The notes: generated from the sequence alone by a model not told the origin. Counted from the stretch's first letter, positions 43,709-52,882 are shown. The stretch: 64,000 nt of DNA from Marinobacter sp. 1-4A (GCF_016597725.1 NZ_VCGY01000010.1:1-64000), one strand, 5' to 3'. Numbers and translations are program-made.

Positions 43709-45408
43709 AAATATCAAGGCAAGCATACGCTGACATGTACGGCCCCACCGTGGGCGACCGCGTGCGGCTGGGTGATACCGAGCTGTGGATTGAAGTCGAG
43801 AAAGATCACACCCATTACGGAGAAGAAGTAAAATTCGGCGGCGGCAAAGTTATTCGCGACGGCATGGGCCAGAGCCAGCGTGCCGATGATGCAGTGATGG
43901 ACACAGTAATCACCAACGCCCTGATTCTCGACTGGTGGGGCATCGTTAAAGCGGATGTAGGTATCCAGAAAGGGCGCATTGCCGCTATTGGTAAAGCCGG
44001 CAACCCAGACACCCAGCCAGATGTCGATATAGTGATCGGCCCCGGCACCGAAATCATCGCCGGGGAAGGCAAAATTCTTACCGCCGGTGGCATCGACCCC
44101 CACATACACTTCATCTGCCCGCAACAGGTAGAAGAAGCGCTGATGAGCGGCGTGACCACCATGTTGGGCGGCGGCACCGGCCCGGCAACCGGCACCAACG
44201 CAACTACGTGCACACCCGGTGCCTGGCACATGGGTAAAATGCTGCAGGCAGTAGACAGCCTGCCCATGAACATCGGCTTTCTGGGCAAGGGTAACGCCAG
44301 CCTGCCGGAAGCGCTGGAAGTGCAAATCAAAGCCGGTGCCATTGGCCTCAAGCTGCACGAAGACTGGGGCACCACCCCGGCCAGCATTGATAACTGCCTG
44401 ACCGTTGCAGATAAATACGACGTACAGGTGGCCATCCACACCGACACGCTGAACGAATCCGGCTTTGTGGAAGATACTCTGGCGGCATTCAAAGAGCGCT
44501 GCATTCACACCTTCCACACCGAAGGTGCGGGCGGCGGCCACGCGCCGGACATCATCACTGCCTGTTCCAAACCCTATGTGCTGCCGTCGTCCACCAACCC
44601 CACGCGGCCGTACACGGTGAACACCATCGACGAGCATCTGGACATGTTGATGGTTTGCCACCATCTGGATCCCAACATTCCGGAAGACGTTGCTTTTGCC
44701 GACTCCCGCATACGCCGGGAAACCATCGCGGCGGAAGACATCCTTCACGACATGGGCGTGATCTCTATGATCTCCTCCGACTCACAGGCCATGGGCCGGG
44801 TAGGGGAGGTGATCTGCCGCACCTGGCAAACGGCCCACAAGATGAAAACCCAGCGCGGTCTGCTGCCGGAAGACGAAGATCTGGGTGCCGACAACTTCCG
44901 CGCTAAACGCTACATCGCCAAGTACACCATCAACTCCGCCATCACCCACGGTATTGCCCACGATGTGGGGTCAGTGGAAGTGGGCAAGCTGGCGGACCTG
45001 GTGCTCTGGAGCCCGGCATTCTTCGGCGTGAAACCCGCCTGCATCATCAAGGGAGGCATGATTGCCGCTGCGCCCATGGGCGATCCCAATGCGTCGATTC
45101 CCACGCCGCAGCCAGTGCACTATCGCCCCATGTTCGGTGCCTTTGGTAAAGCCGCCAGTGCCACCCGCCTGACCTTTGTTAGCAAGGCGGCGCTGGCAGC
45201 CGGTATTGGGGAGGAACTTGGGTTGGACAGCCCGCTCTCTGCCTGCACCAACGTGCGGCAGGTGCGCAAAAGCGATATGAAACTGAACGATGCCTGCCCG
45301 CACCTGACCGTAGACCCACAAACCTACGAAGTGCACGCAGACGGCGAACTGCTGACCTGTGAGCCAGCTTCCGAACTGCCGCTGGCGCAACGCTACCACT
45401 TATTCTGA
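43705..45408 (+). CDS. ureC: Urease alpha subunit (catalytic)
   Basis: The 567-residue protein carries the nickel site: [12 protein letters not shown] (two His), GLKLHEDWG (Lys that becomes carbamylated), [25 protein letters not shown] and the mobile flap around [14 protein letters not shown]. Length and motifs are normal, so it should be active. High GC and a long shadow frame on the other strand reflect codon bias only. Confidence 0.98.
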   Translation: MKISRQAYADMYGPTVGDRVRLGDTELWIEVEKDHTHYGEEVKFGGGKVIRDGMGQSQRADDAVMDTVITNALILDWWGIVKADVGIQKGRIAAIGKAGNPDTQPDVDIVIGPGTEIIAGEGKILTAGGIDPHIHFICPQQVEEALMSGVTTMLGGGTGPATGTNATTCTPGAWHMGKMLQAVDSLPMNIGFLGKGNASLPEALEVQIKAGAIGLKLHEDWGTTPASIDNCLTVADKYDVQVAIHTDTLNESGFVEDTLAAFKERCIHTFHTEGAGGGHAPDIITACSKPYVLPSSTNPTRPYTVNTIDEHLDMLMVCHHLDPNIPEDVAFADSRIRRETIAAEDILHDMGVISMISSDSQAMGRVGEVICRTWQTAHKMKTQRGLLPEDEDLGADNFRAKRYIAKYTINSAITHGIAHDVGSVEVGKLADLVLWSPAFFGVKPACIIKGGMIAAAPMGDPNASIPTPQPVHYRPMFGAFGKAASATRLTFVSKAALAAGIGEELGLDSPLSACTNVRQVRKSDMKLNDACPHLTVDPQTYEVHADGELLTCEPASELPLAQRYHLF

Positions 45409-45428
45409 GCTGGATGCCGGAGAACCCT

Positions 45429-45929
45429 ATGTTGGAACTGATCAAACGCATCACCAATGTGGAAACCACTGAAATTTTAGACAACCTCACTTTGCCCTAC
45501 GAGCTGCGCATGCGGGGCCGGTTACGCGCCACCACAGAAACCAGCCAGGACGTTGGCCTGTTTCTGGACCGTGGCCCGGTATTGCGCGACGGCGACCTGC
45601 TGCAAGCCAAAACCGGCGAGGTTATCCGCGTCCGCGCTGCGGAAGAGCCCGTAGTAACCGCACGTATAAATGGCGGCCTACCGTTGGCACGTTTGTGCTA
45701 CCACCTTGGTAATCGCCATGTATCCCTCGCCATAGGTGAAGATGAGTTGGGCAGCTGGATTCGCTTTCCGCCAGACCACGTTCTTGAAGAACTGGCTGAG
45801 CGGTTAGGCGCCGTGCTTGTTCGCCACACAGCACCCTTCGATCCCGAACCGGGTGCTTATGCGCAGGCCGGAAAAGCCGGCGGCGGCCACAGCCATAGCC
45901 ACGGCCATCACCATGCTCACTCCCACTAA
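45429..45929 (+). CDS. ureE: Urease accessory metallochaperone UreE
   Basis: From ATG 45429 (166 aa; GGAGAA upstream), with TTETSQDVGLFLDRG and YHLGNRHVSLAI typical of UreE. The C-terminus is histidine-rich (GGHSHSHGHHHAHSH), a nickel-binding tail. It delivers nickel to UreG. It overlaps ureF by 17 bp. Confidence 0.96.
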   Translation: MLELIKRITNVETTEILDNLTLPYELRMRGRLRATTETSQDVGLFLDRGPVLRDGDLLQAKTGEVIRVRAAEEPVVTARINGGLPLARLCYHLGNRHVSLAIGEDELGSWIRFPPDHVLEELAERLGAVLVRHTAPFDPEPGAYAQAGKAGGGHSHSHGHHHAHSH

Positions 45930-46605
45930 CGCCGCATCAGGCGATCTGGCACTGCTGGGCCTGATGCAACTTGTCAGCCCCGCGCTGCCCATAGGTGCCT
46001 TTGCCTGGTCGCAAGGGCTGGAAAGCGCCTTTGAACTGGTCTGGGTAAACAACGAAGCAGAGCTACAGCAATGGCTGGAAGGCGTGCTTGAAGACGGCCT
46101 GAGCCGCTGCGAGCTACCGTTACTGGTGCGCCTGCAACGTGCCTGGGCAGCCGGGGATGCCGACGCCATCGCCCAGTGGAACGACTGGCTGCACGCCACC
46201 CGGGAAACCGCAGAACTGAGTGACGAAGACACCCGCCTTGGTGCGGCGCTGGTCACCCTGCTGCGCAACCTCGGCTTGCTGCCGGATGCAAAGCTGATTC
46301 CAGACGAACCCGGATACATCACCATGTTCGCTTGGGTGGCCCATTATCGGAAAGTACCCGAGCGCCAGACTTTAATCGGCTTCGCCTGGGCCTGGCTGGA
46401 AAACCAGCTGGCGGTTGCCTGCAAAGCACTACCCCTCGGCCACACCGCCGCCCAGCGCATAACCGAACACATGCGCCCCTTATTGGTAACCGCCGTAGAG
46501 ATCGCTCTGCAGCGGGATGACGAAGAGCTTGGCCCGGTTTTGCCCGGCCTGGCCCTCGGCAGCGCCTTACACGAAACCCAGTATTCGCGGCTTTTCAGAA
46601 GCTGA
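45913..46605 (+). CDS. ureF: Urease accessory protein UreF
   Basis: I set the start at ATG 45913 (230 aa), inside the His-tail coding end of ureE; longer versions would be the ureE tail in another frame. LLQLVSPALPIGAFAWSQGL-like (LMQLVSPALPIGAFAWSQGL) and SALHETQYSRLFRS are UreF motifs. UreF couples UreG GTP hydrolysis to nickel insertion. A 169-bp gap with hairpin element B follows. Confidence 0.95.
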   Translation: MLTPTNAASGDLALLGLMQLVSPALPIGAFAWSQGLESAFELVWVNNEAELQQWLEGVLEDGLSRCELPLLVRLQRAWAAGDADAIAQWNDWLHATRETAELSDEDTRLGAALVTLLRNLGLLPDAKLIPDEPGYITMFAWVAHYRKVPERQTLIGFAWAWLENQLAVACKALPLGHTAAQRITEHMRPLLVTAVEIALQRDDEELGPVLPGLALGSALHETQYSRLFRS

Positions 46606-46621
46606 AACATAAAGACATTCA

Positions 46622-46751
46622 CTCCGAGGTCTGGAGCGGCGGTCAGTAAGTCCTTCCGGGACTGTCTGCAGCATGGATGCTGCAGTCAAGCGTACAGGGA
46701 TGTATTTACAGCGCGTCCCGGAAGGACTTACTGACCGCAGCAGACTCGGAG
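46622..46751. repeat. Long palindromic element B between ureF and ureG
   Basis: A perfect 23-bp inverted repeat (46640-46662 with 46715-46737), extended outward imperfectly to 46622 and 46751, encloses 52 nt. The loop has a 9-bp inner hairpin (CTGCAGCAT/ATGCTGCAG, 46666-46674 and 46677-46685) and the segment 46685-46709 shared with element A in opposite orientation. It separates otherwise tight urease genes. Confidence 0.85.
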
Positions 46752-46774
46752 CCTGAAGATAAGAGGATAAAGCC

Positions 46775-47413
46775 ATGAAGCATTGTTTGAGAGTTGGAGT
46801 CGGCGGCCCGGTCGGTTCCGGAAAAACTGCCCTCTTGCGCCAGTTGTGCAAGGCCCTGAAAGACCACTACGACATCGCCGTAGTCACCAACGACATCTAC
46901 ACCCGTGAAGACGCCGACTTCCTGCTGAAACACGACGCCCTGCCAGCCGACCGCATCCTCGGCGTGGAAACCGGCGGCTGCCCGCATACTGCTATTCGTG
47001 AAGATGCCTCCATGAACCTGGCGGCCATCGACGACCTACAGAATCGACACCCGAACCTGGAACTGGTGCTGGTGGAATCCGGTGGTGACAACCTCTCTGC
47101 CACCTTCAGCCCGGAACTGAGCGACCTCACCCTTTACGTGATCGACGTATCCGCCGGCGACAAGATCCCCCGCAAAGGCGGCCCCGGCATCACCAAATCC
47201 GACCTGTTGATCATCAACAAGATCGACATTGCCGAACAGGTACACGCCTCCCTCGACGTGATGGAGCGGGACAGCAAGAAAATGCGCGGCGAACGCCCCT
47301 TCGTGTTCACCAACCTGTACGACGGAGTAGGGCTGGAGACGATCATCAGCTTCATTCTGGAGCGGGGCATGCTGCCGGAAAGACGCCCCGAAAAACTGGC
47401 AGAACCAGCCTGA
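46775..47413 (+). CDS. ureG: Urease accessory GTPase UreG
   Basis: The 212-residue protein begins [20 protein letters not shown] (P-loop), with [34 protein letters not shown] and [11 protein letters not shown]. It is the SIMIBI GTPase that hands nickel to the urease complex. AGAGGATAA precedes the ATG. Confidence 0.97.
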   Translation: MKHCLRVGVGGPVGSGKTALLRQLCKALKDHYDIAVVTNDIYTREDADFLLKHDALPADRILGVETGGCPHTAIREDASMNLAAIDDLQNRHPNLELVLVESGGDNLSATFSPELSDLTLYVIDVSAGDKIPRKGGPGITKSDLLIINKIDIAEQVHASLDVMERDSKKMRGERPFVFTNLYDGVGLETIISFILERGMLPERRPEKLAEPA

Positions 47414-47457
47414 GCTAACCGAATCCGAACGAATCCAGAACCACCAGGAGAAATACC

Positions 47458-48033
47458 ATGAAACTCACAGCCAAACTCCTTACCGCCGCCGCGCTGCTGG
47501 CCGCCTCCGCCTCAGCAATGGCCCACCCCGGCCATGCTGAAGGTGGATTCATCAGCGGCCTGTTACACCCGATGCTTGGCCTGGACCACCTGCTAGCCAT
47601 GGCCGCTATTGGGTTCTGGAGCGTGCGCCAGTCCGCCACCCTGAAAAACAGCACACCCCTGTTCGTGATCGGCGGCATGATCCTTGGCGCAGCCATTGTC
47701 TGGGGCGGCATGAGCCTGCCTGGCGTTGAAACCGGTATTGCACTTTCGGTGCTGCTGGCCGGTATCCTGATCGCCACTATGGCCAAACTACCGACCGCTG
47801 TAGGCGGAACATTGGTTGCTGCATTTATGGTATTCCACGGCTTTGCTCACGGCACTGAAATGCCGGCTGGCGCGGCGTTGGTGGCTTATCTGGCTGGGTT
47901 CTCCATCGCCACATTGGCGCTTACGTTTGTGGGCCGGGGGCTTGGTGCTTTGTTGCAGAGAACGGATAACCGGTTTGGGCGAGTGCTGGGCGGGGTGGTT
48001 GCTGCTACTGGAGTTGTGCTGGCGGTAGGGTAA
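47458..48033 (+). CDS. ureJ: HupE/UreJ-family nickel permease
   Basis: The 191-residue protein has a signal-like start (AALLAASASAMA) then HPGHAEGGFISGLLHPMLGLDHLLAM, the HupE/UreJ motif with conserved His and Asp for nickel, and about six helices. VAAFMVFHGFAHGTEMP is the second His motif. It follows ureG by 44 bp and probably imports nickel for urease. Confidence 0.92.
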   Translation: MKLTAKLLTAAALLAASASAMAHPGHAEGGFISGLLHPMLGLDHLLAMAAIGFWSVRQSATLKNSTPLFVIGGMILGAAIVWGGMSLPGVETGIALSVLLAGILIATMAKLPTAVGGTLVAAFMVFHGFAHGTEMPAGAALVAYLAGFSIATLALTFVGRGLGALLQRTDNRFGRVLGGVVAATGVVLAVG

Positions 48034-48065
48034 TCGCGTTGGCTCAAAAGAAGAGTAAAACAGAA

Positions 48066-48097
48066 AGCTGTGCGGGATGGCCGCACAGCTTTTTTTG
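48066..48097 (+). terminator. Strong intrinsic terminator of the urt-ure cluster
   Basis: AGCTGTGCGG (48066-48075) pairs perfectly with CCGCACAGCT (48081-48090), followed by seven T. Confidence 0.92.
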
Positions 48098-48279
48098 GCA
48101 TAACAACATGGATTGCTGCAATAGGGGCAGACAGAACGCGCTGAGATAGTATATCTTCAACCGTAGAGCAATACAGAAAAGAGCACTGACTGTTATGGAT
48201 GACGGCCGATGGATACCTCAGAACTGATGCCGAATTTTTTCAATCTCTCGTATTTCATAATTCTCCAAACAGCCCATCT

Positions 48280-48450
48280 ATGAATTTTCTATTAAATCCC
48301 TAATTCTTGCGATTTTCGCCGTCTGGTTGGTTTGGCGTCGCAAACAAAATATAGATTTCGCCGAACAAGCCACTGCTATCTAAATCGGAACTTTATTTAA
48401 AGCCAGCCAAGATGCTTAGACGAAGGACGTTGCTGAAGTTGACTGCGATT
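48280..48450 (+). pseudogene. Decayed copy of the small gene at 49755-50057
   Basis: After a frameshift the reading gives AIFAVWLVWRRKQNIDFAEQ then ATAI*IGTLFKASQDA*, which follows residues 8-46 of the intact gene (LIWRSKQNTDPTEQACAIEI, KLLKASPDAS). Two stops and a frameshift make it non-functional. The pair flanks the nuclease-like gene on the other strand. The rest of 48098-48457 shows no other gene. Confidence 0.8.
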
Positions 48451-48457
48451 AACGGAG

Positions 48458-49636
48458 TTAAAGTGCATCAGATTGCTGGTTTAGATAACGCTCCAAGCGC
48501 GGTTTGAAGACGTTCACGAATGCGTTGATGTGTTGGGTAAAAAACGTTTCAACTTCGGGTAGGTTCACTGGAGGCCATTCGGCCTTGATTCGTTTGCTCG
48601 CTTTAATCTTTTGATTGTCATCATCCCATTGAAAAGAAAACGGCAGCTCATCTTTGATGGCTTCGGCTTCGTCCTTTAATGTCTGATAAAGCCAGTTGGT
48701 GTCTTCTGATTTTCGGATGCGCAGAAAACAACCAATTTCGGAGGAGGCTTTGAAAAAGTAAAGCGTGATCCATGCCGTTCCTCCGCCAGGGGGCATCGGG
48801 AACGTAACATTTCCCTTGGGGACAGGATTCGCTATCGGTTGCTCGGGGTCGTCTAACCGGAGTTCAGACAAGAAACGGCGCCAAAAGATTTCGTATTGAT
48901 CATTGAGCGGATTGCGCGTATTTGATGTGCCAATCGATGGTACTGGTTGTTCGCCAAAATCAGCGATAAAAACCGTTCTCGGAATTTCCTTGGTTTTAAA
49001 TAATGTACGCGGTTGAACGAAGGTCAGGTCCTTATCTTCAGTTTGATAGACCGCCGTTTCAATCACCGCCAGCGTAAACTTCATGTTCGCTGTGTTGTCG
49101 AGGTACTGAATCATTGCTTGGGTGTCGCTTCTGATCCCATCGCCGGCTATCACCAACATGATGTCGCCCTGTGCGAGTGAGTTACTGACACCGTCAACGA
49201 ATTCTGCTTCTTCAGTGGTTGGATACTGGCTCCGGACTAATTCATACGGGACATTTCCTTTCTCACCGGTCCTGCGGGAGACTTCCCTTTGAAGGTCTGA
49301 ATAGCTCCAGTTTTGCAGTTCCTTTGCGTAATCCAGAATCTGCCCAATCACTTTTCGTCTGGCTTCGGGGTTTCTCCACAGTTTCGTCTCTACGATGACG
49401 AGTTTGCCCTGCGGCGTCACGTAGACAATATCGATAGGGCCTGCGCCGGTATTCATTTCCATGCACAGGGGAACGACTTCTCGATATCCGGGATTGATCT
49501 CGCCAAACGGAAGGCTTTGCGGGTTTCTGAATAGCTGTTCCTGCAGCCACTGTTCTGAAAAGCCCTCATTAAATGCCAGACGAAGAAGAGGCCGAGTATC
49601 GGAATTGTCATGTATGAGAAAGGGGGTAGCCCGCAA
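48458..49636 (-). CDS. PD-(D/E)xK nuclease-like protein
   Basis: The 392-residue protein contains GPIDIVYVTPQGKLVIVETK, a D-x(n)-ExK arrangement (D, then E-T-K) like the PD-(D/E)xK nuclease core, followed by EARRKVIGQILDYAKEL, the helix typical of that group. The rest (EIFWRRFLSELRL, WITLYFFKASSEIG) resembles DUF4268-type proteins. It could be a solitary restriction-like nuclease or a defence protein. It sits between a gene and its pseudogene copy, suggesting an insertion. Confidence 0.72.
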   Translation of the reverse strand: MRATPFLIHDNSDTRPLLRLAFNEGFSEQWLQEQLFRNPQSLPFGEINPGYREVVPLCMEMNTGAGPIDIVYVTPQGKLVIVETKLWRNPEARRKVIGQILDYAKELQNWSYSDLQREVSRRTGEKGNVPYELVRSQYPTTEEAEFVDGVSNSLAQGDIMLVIAGDGIRSDTQAMIQYLDNTANMKFTLAVIETAVYQTEDKDLTFVQPRTLFKTKEIPRTVFIADFGEQPVPSIGTSNTRNPLNDQYEIFWRRFLSELRLDDPEQPIANPVPKGNVTFPMPPGGGTAWITLYFFKASSEIGCFLRIRKSEDTNWLYQTLKDEAEAIKDELPFSFQWDDDNQKIKASKRIKAEWPPVNLPEVETFFTQHINAFVNVFKPRLERYLNQQSDAL

Positions 49637-49754
49637 GGTTCCAATCCTGTTTTACTGAGTTTGCTTGCTATCCTAGTCCACCGCCGCAGGACTTAACAGG
49701 TCGGAACCTTGGAACTATTATGCTTGTCACTGCCCGAAGCATAGGTGCTATTAT

Positions 49755-50057
49755 ATGAAGCTTTTGATCATTGGACTTTTCGCCGCCATCACCGCCTACC
49801 TAATCTGGCGCAGCAAACAAAACACCGATCCCACCGAACAAGCCTGCGCCATCGAAATCGGCAAACTGCTCAAAGCCAGCCCAGATGCTTCGCCTCAAGC
49901 CATTGCCGATGTGTTCACGAAACACGGCATTGATCCTTCCCGCTGCAAAAACGTCGGCGCTATGGTCATGCCACAGTTGCGTAAATATAGTTTGAAACCG
50001 GAAGATGCCCGCATTGTGATGGGACAGGTGAGGGCGGCTTACCCTCTCGTTCGCTAG
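49755..50057 (+). CDS. Small membrane-anchored protein of unknown function
   Basis: The 100-residue protein has an N-terminal helix (LLIIGLFAAITAYLIW), then KQNTDPTEQACAIEIGKLLK and a C-terminal part with two cysteines (RCKNVGAMVMPQLRKYS). Its ATG has no strong ribosome site. A decayed copy lies at 48280-48450. No family recognised. Confidence 0.68.
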   Translation: MKLLIIGLFAAITAYLIWRSKQNTDPTEQACAIEIGKLLKASPDASPQAIADVFTKHGIDPSRCKNVGAMVMPQLRKYSLKPEDARIVMGQVRAAYPLVR

Positions 50058-50074
50058 GGTGCTGTTCGGGCTAG

Positions 50075-50572
50075 CTAAGGTGAGAGCATTGCCTGCACCT
50101 CGTCTCCCAGAGCAACCTCGCCCCCTTCAACCACTCGCGCGGTAATCCCGCCGTGCCCTCGCATGGCGTTATAGCCACCCGGCCCAAGTGTTGTTTCTAT
50201 TTTGCTGCAGGGGTGGCATTGGCCGGTGTATTCCAGCACCACGCCGCCAATTTGAAACGTTTTGCCTTTCAGCGCCAGCAGATTCAGGCCAGAAACTACG
50301 ATGTTGCGCCGGAACACTTCGGGTTCTATGGCTTCTCGCTGAAGGAAGGAGCCAATGGTGTGGAGGTGTTCTTGCTGAATCAGGGTGACTTGGCGTTTGC
50401 TGGTTTCGCGCCCAGCGAATCGGTCGCCTTCTAAACCCGTGCCCGGGGTGATCGCGACGCGGTCGAGCGCCTGCATTGGTTCTCCGCGAGCGGGGCGGAT
50501 GCCAATCCATTCCACGCGTCCGCGCTGGGGGAGGGTGTCTAGCAGGATTTGGAGTGGAGTTGGTTCAGGCAT
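50075..50572 (-). CDS. MOSC-domain protein
   Basis: The start at ATG 50572 (165 aa) begins MPEPTPLQILLDTLPQRG. ALDRVAITPGTGLEGDRFAG, QVTLIQQEHL and FRRNIVVSGLNLLALKG are MOSC motifs, and CHPCSKIETTLGPGGYNAMR carries the sulphur-accepting cysteines. MOSC proteins use molybdenum-cofactor chemistry or transfer sulphur. It overlaps the upstream deoxyribosyltransferase gene by 8 bp. Confidence 0.9.
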   Translation of the reverse strand: MPEPTPLQILLDTLPQRGRVEWIGIRPARGEPMQALDRVAITPGTGLEGDRFAGRETSKRQVTLIQQEHLHTIGSFLQREAIEPEVFRRNIVVSGLNLLALKGKTFQIGGVVLEYTGQCHPCSKIETTLGPGGYNAMRGHGGITARVVEGGEVALGDEVQAMLSP

Positions 50573-51110
50573 GGGCCAGTGCTCGCACGCAGTTGCGAAA
50601 TAGCTCCGCCGAGAAAAATCGATGTTCCCCAGGTTGTTCTGCCACCAATAGCTGGCCGCTGGATTCCAGAATACCACCCTCGATCATCAGGTTGTCGCTC
50701 ATTTCGAAGTCCTCAATGGCGTGGCCGTGTTCATCTTGGTCGGTGGCTCCGGCGCGGTCCCGATAGTTCCGGCTGTCTAGAGTAAACCCGAAAGCCGGTT
50801 TGCCCTGACCAATCACGTAGCCGACTTCAAACACGGTGCCTGGGTCTGCGCTGATGCCCCGAAAAGGCGTGAGGTTGGCAATGATGGCATCGCAGCTGTC
50901 CATCAGGTCGCGATTGGCCAGGTAGATTCGGTGGCCGTGTGCGGGTTTGGCTTCGTGTTCTGAAAACGTCAGGGCGGTGTCTAGCGGGTCCACGCCTTCA
51001 TATCCGGCTTCCTGAAGAATGCGCTTTTTCTCGGCTACGATGGCTTTGTGTTCTTCGGCGGGGAAGAACACTTCTGGGCCGGCGAGGTAGATGCGTTTTG
51101 GTGTTGTCAT
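50565..51110 (-). CDS. Nucleoside 2-deoxyribosyltransferase-like protein
   Basis: The 181-residue protein has RIYLAGPEVFFPAEEH at the N-terminus, CDAIIANLTPFRGISADPGT and FEVGYVIGQGKPAFGF, the nucleotide-binding motifs of the family (catalytic Glu in the middle). It swaps bases on deoxyribonucleosides in salvage, or hydrolyses dNMPs. Coupled to the MOSC gene downstream. Confidence 0.88.
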   Translation of the reverse strand: MTTPKRIYLAGPEVFFPAEEHKAIVAEKKRILQEAGYEGVDPLDTALTFSEHEAKPAHGHRIYLANRDLMDSCDAIIANLTPFRGISADPGTVFEVGYVIGQGKPAFGFTLDSRNYRDRAGATDQDEHGHAIEDFEMSDNLMIEGGILESSGQLLVAEQPGEHRFFSAELFRNCVRALAHA

Positions 51111-51232
51111 GTGAACACAGGTTCTCCCTTCAGTAAAAGAACAAGTCTACTCGTCCAGCACCAAGTCCTCATCCCGTGAGTTTGCTACAGATTCTGTTTT
51201 TGTGATCTTTGGAGGTGGCGGTGTCCAAGCTT

Positions 51233-51565
51233 TCAGCAGCTCAGGTGAATCTTTAACAGTGCATCTTCGATGTCGCTGCTGTCTTCCGGGCGGACGACCC
51301 GCGCTATTTCTTCACCATCCTTCAAAACAATCAGGGTTGGCCAGAGCTTAACGCCAAACGTTCGCCCTAATCTGCGGCCTTTGCCATCCTCAACCTTCAC
51401 ATGCGGCACGTCTGGGTGATTGTCCATTGCCGCCTTGATGTCCGCCTGAGCACCCTGGCAGATCCCGCACCAGTTGGTGCCGAATTCGATCACCATTGGG
51501 CCCGTGCTCTGGTCCAGCTCATCCCGGCTCAGGGTTTCGGGTGTATATTGGCTGGTGTACGACAT
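51233..51565 (-). CDS. Thioredoxin-family protein
   Basis: The 110-residue protein has VIEFGTNWCGICQGAQADIK, a thioredoxin fold with CGIC in place of CGPC, and LWPTLIVLKDGEEIARVV with the cis-proline. No signal peptide, so it is cytoplasmic. It should reduce or shuttle disulphides. Confidence 0.92.
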   Translation of the reverse strand: MSYTSQYTPETLSRDELDQSTGPMVIEFGTNWCGICQGAQADIKAAMDNHPDVPHVKVEDGKGRRLGRTFGVKLWPTLIVLKDGEEIARVVRPEDSSDIEDALLKIHLSC

Positions 51566-51600
51566 GGTATCTCCTTGCTGTGCTAACCATCTGGAAAATA

Positions 51601-51700
51601 AATCTGTCCCGGTTTTCTCTATTCCTTGAGCCGGACAAGTAACCGGCCATCCTTAACCTGAGTATAATCCACACCCGCTGCAAAGGACTGCCTGAATCCC
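51601..51700 (-). pseudogene. Truncated C-terminal copy of the gene at 53386-54066
   Basis: Read on the minus strand, the end gives GFRQSFAAGVDYTQVKDGRL and stops, equal to GFWQSFAAGVDYIEVEDGRL at the end of the downstream gene. About 100 bp is conserved; the rest of the gene is missing. The remaining gap to 51854 shows no gene. Confidence 0.85.
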
Positions 51701-51854
51701 GGATTGCCGCCGGGTTTTCCCGGCCCTCGACAATTTCGAATGCTAGGGCAAATGGTGGGTAATCGACATTGGCGGCAAAAATTTACGGCTGATTGCTTTC
51801 ATTGAGCGATCTGTGTCCCGTCAGTTCTGATCAGCCATTGAAGGGAGAAATGAA

Positions 51855-52493
51855 TTGAACCAAAAAGGAATCCTCACCGCATGGAACGACGCCAAGGGTT
51901 TTGGCTTCATTACTCCTGAGGGCGGTGGTGAGCGGGTCTTTGCTCATATCAGCACTTATGCAGGCCGTGGCCGGCCAGTTTCAGATCGCAAGGTGGCCTA
52001 TACCATCGCGAAGGATAGTCAGGGCCGGCCGAGAGCAGGGCGGTTTCAGTATGCTGGAGCGGCAAAGGTTGGCGCCAGTATTGCTCGGGGAGTCTGGGTG
52101 GCTGCTGCTGTTGTGCTGGTGTTTTTCACCATTCTAGCGGGGTTGTTCCACCGAGGTAGTCTGCCGGTCTCTATCCTGGCTGCCTATGGCGGGGTGAGTG
52201 TGGTGTTGTTTGTGATGTACTGGATCGATAAGCGCGCGGCGCAGCGAGGTGGGCAGCGTACGGCTGAGAACACGCTGCACCTCTTTGAGCTATGCTGCGG
52301 CTGGCCCGGAGCACTTATGGCTCAGCAGGTTTTTCGGCACAAAACACGAAAGGGGAGCTATCAGTTCGTTTTCTGGCTGGCGGTTCTTGCTAATCTGGGC
52401 GCTCTGGGCTGGCTGCTTGTCGCGCCGGAAGCGGCTGCTTTGCGGCAGCAATTAGACTTTGATTTGTTGAATTCTTTACGGCACCCCAAGTGA
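51855..52493 (+). CDS. Cold-shock-domain protein fused to DUF1294 membrane domain
   Basis: The start is TTG 51855, since AAGGGAGAA lies just upstream and an overlapping ATG closes at once. The 212-residue protein has a CSD at residues 1-65 (GILTAWNDAKGFGFITPEGG, RVFAHIS) followed by helices and a DUF1294 module (MYWIDKRAAQRGGQRTAENT, LFELCCGWPGALMAQQVFRH). It may bind RNA at the membrane in stress. The next gene overlaps its stop. Confidence 0.9.
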   Translation: MNQKGILTAWNDAKGFGFITPEGGGERVFAHISTYAGRGRPVSDRKVAYTIAKDSQGRPRAGRFQYAGAAKVGASIARGVWVAAAVVLVFFTILAGLFHRGSLPVSILAAYGGVSVVLFVMYWIDKRAAQRGGQRTAENTLHLFELCCGWPGALMAQQVFRHKTRKGSYQFVFWLAVLANLGALGWLLVAPEAAALRQQLDFDLLNSLRHPK

Positions 52494-52723
52494 TTAAACC
52501 CAGTTGTTACAGCTGTCGGAAAAAATTTGAGCCATCTGAGCTCCGGGTTTCTTACTCGAAAAACTACTGTGAGGGCTGCGGTGTTGGGCTGTTTGGTGAG
52601 GATTATTTCAGTTTCACCGCTAAGCCCGCCCCAACTATGCGAAAGAACCTGGCTGTCCATTTTGCAGTGCTTTTTTTCGGGGTTGCTGGCTTGTTGTTAT
52701 GGTTTTTGACTGGCAGGTCGTGA
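52490..52723 (+). CDS. Small zinc-ribbon membrane protein
   Basis: GTG 52490 overlaps the previous stop (GTGA). The 77-residue protein has four cysteines (CYSCRKKF, NYCEGCG) forming a zinc ribbon and one C-terminal helix (HFAVLFFGVAGLLLWFL). A truncated paralogue lies at 54168-54280. Unknown function. Confidence 0.7.
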   Translation: MIKPSCYSCRKKFEPSELRVSYSKNYCEGCGVGLFGEDYFSFTAKPAPTMRKNLAVHFAVLFFGVAGLLLWFLTGRS

Positions 52724-52769
52724 GCACTCGAAATCGGGGCTCTTTGTTGCGGGGCCAGTTGGTTGGGCA

Positions 52770-52877
52770 GTGCTTGGAGTCATTGTGACGGTAGGTGTTT
52801 TTGCTGGGGTGGGAGCAGGATCCATTGCTGACAAGCGGGGTCGGAATATTGCAGCCGGCATCTGGGACAGGAGTTGA
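52770..52877 (+). CDS. Possible short membrane peptide
   Basis: A GTG-started frame of 35 codons (LGVIVTVGVFAGVGAGSIAD) ends 5 bp before the next gene. The hydrophobic run is credible as a membrane helix, but there is no ribosome site. It may be a remnant. Confidence 0.25.
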   Translation: MLGVIVTVGVFAGVGAGSIADKRGRNIAAGIWDRS

Positions 52878-52882
52878 TTTAG

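Noticed and set aside
43714..44748. Long open frame on the minus strand across ureC
   Set aside because: It mirrors the high-GC codon bias of ureC, has no ribosome site and no family-like sequence.
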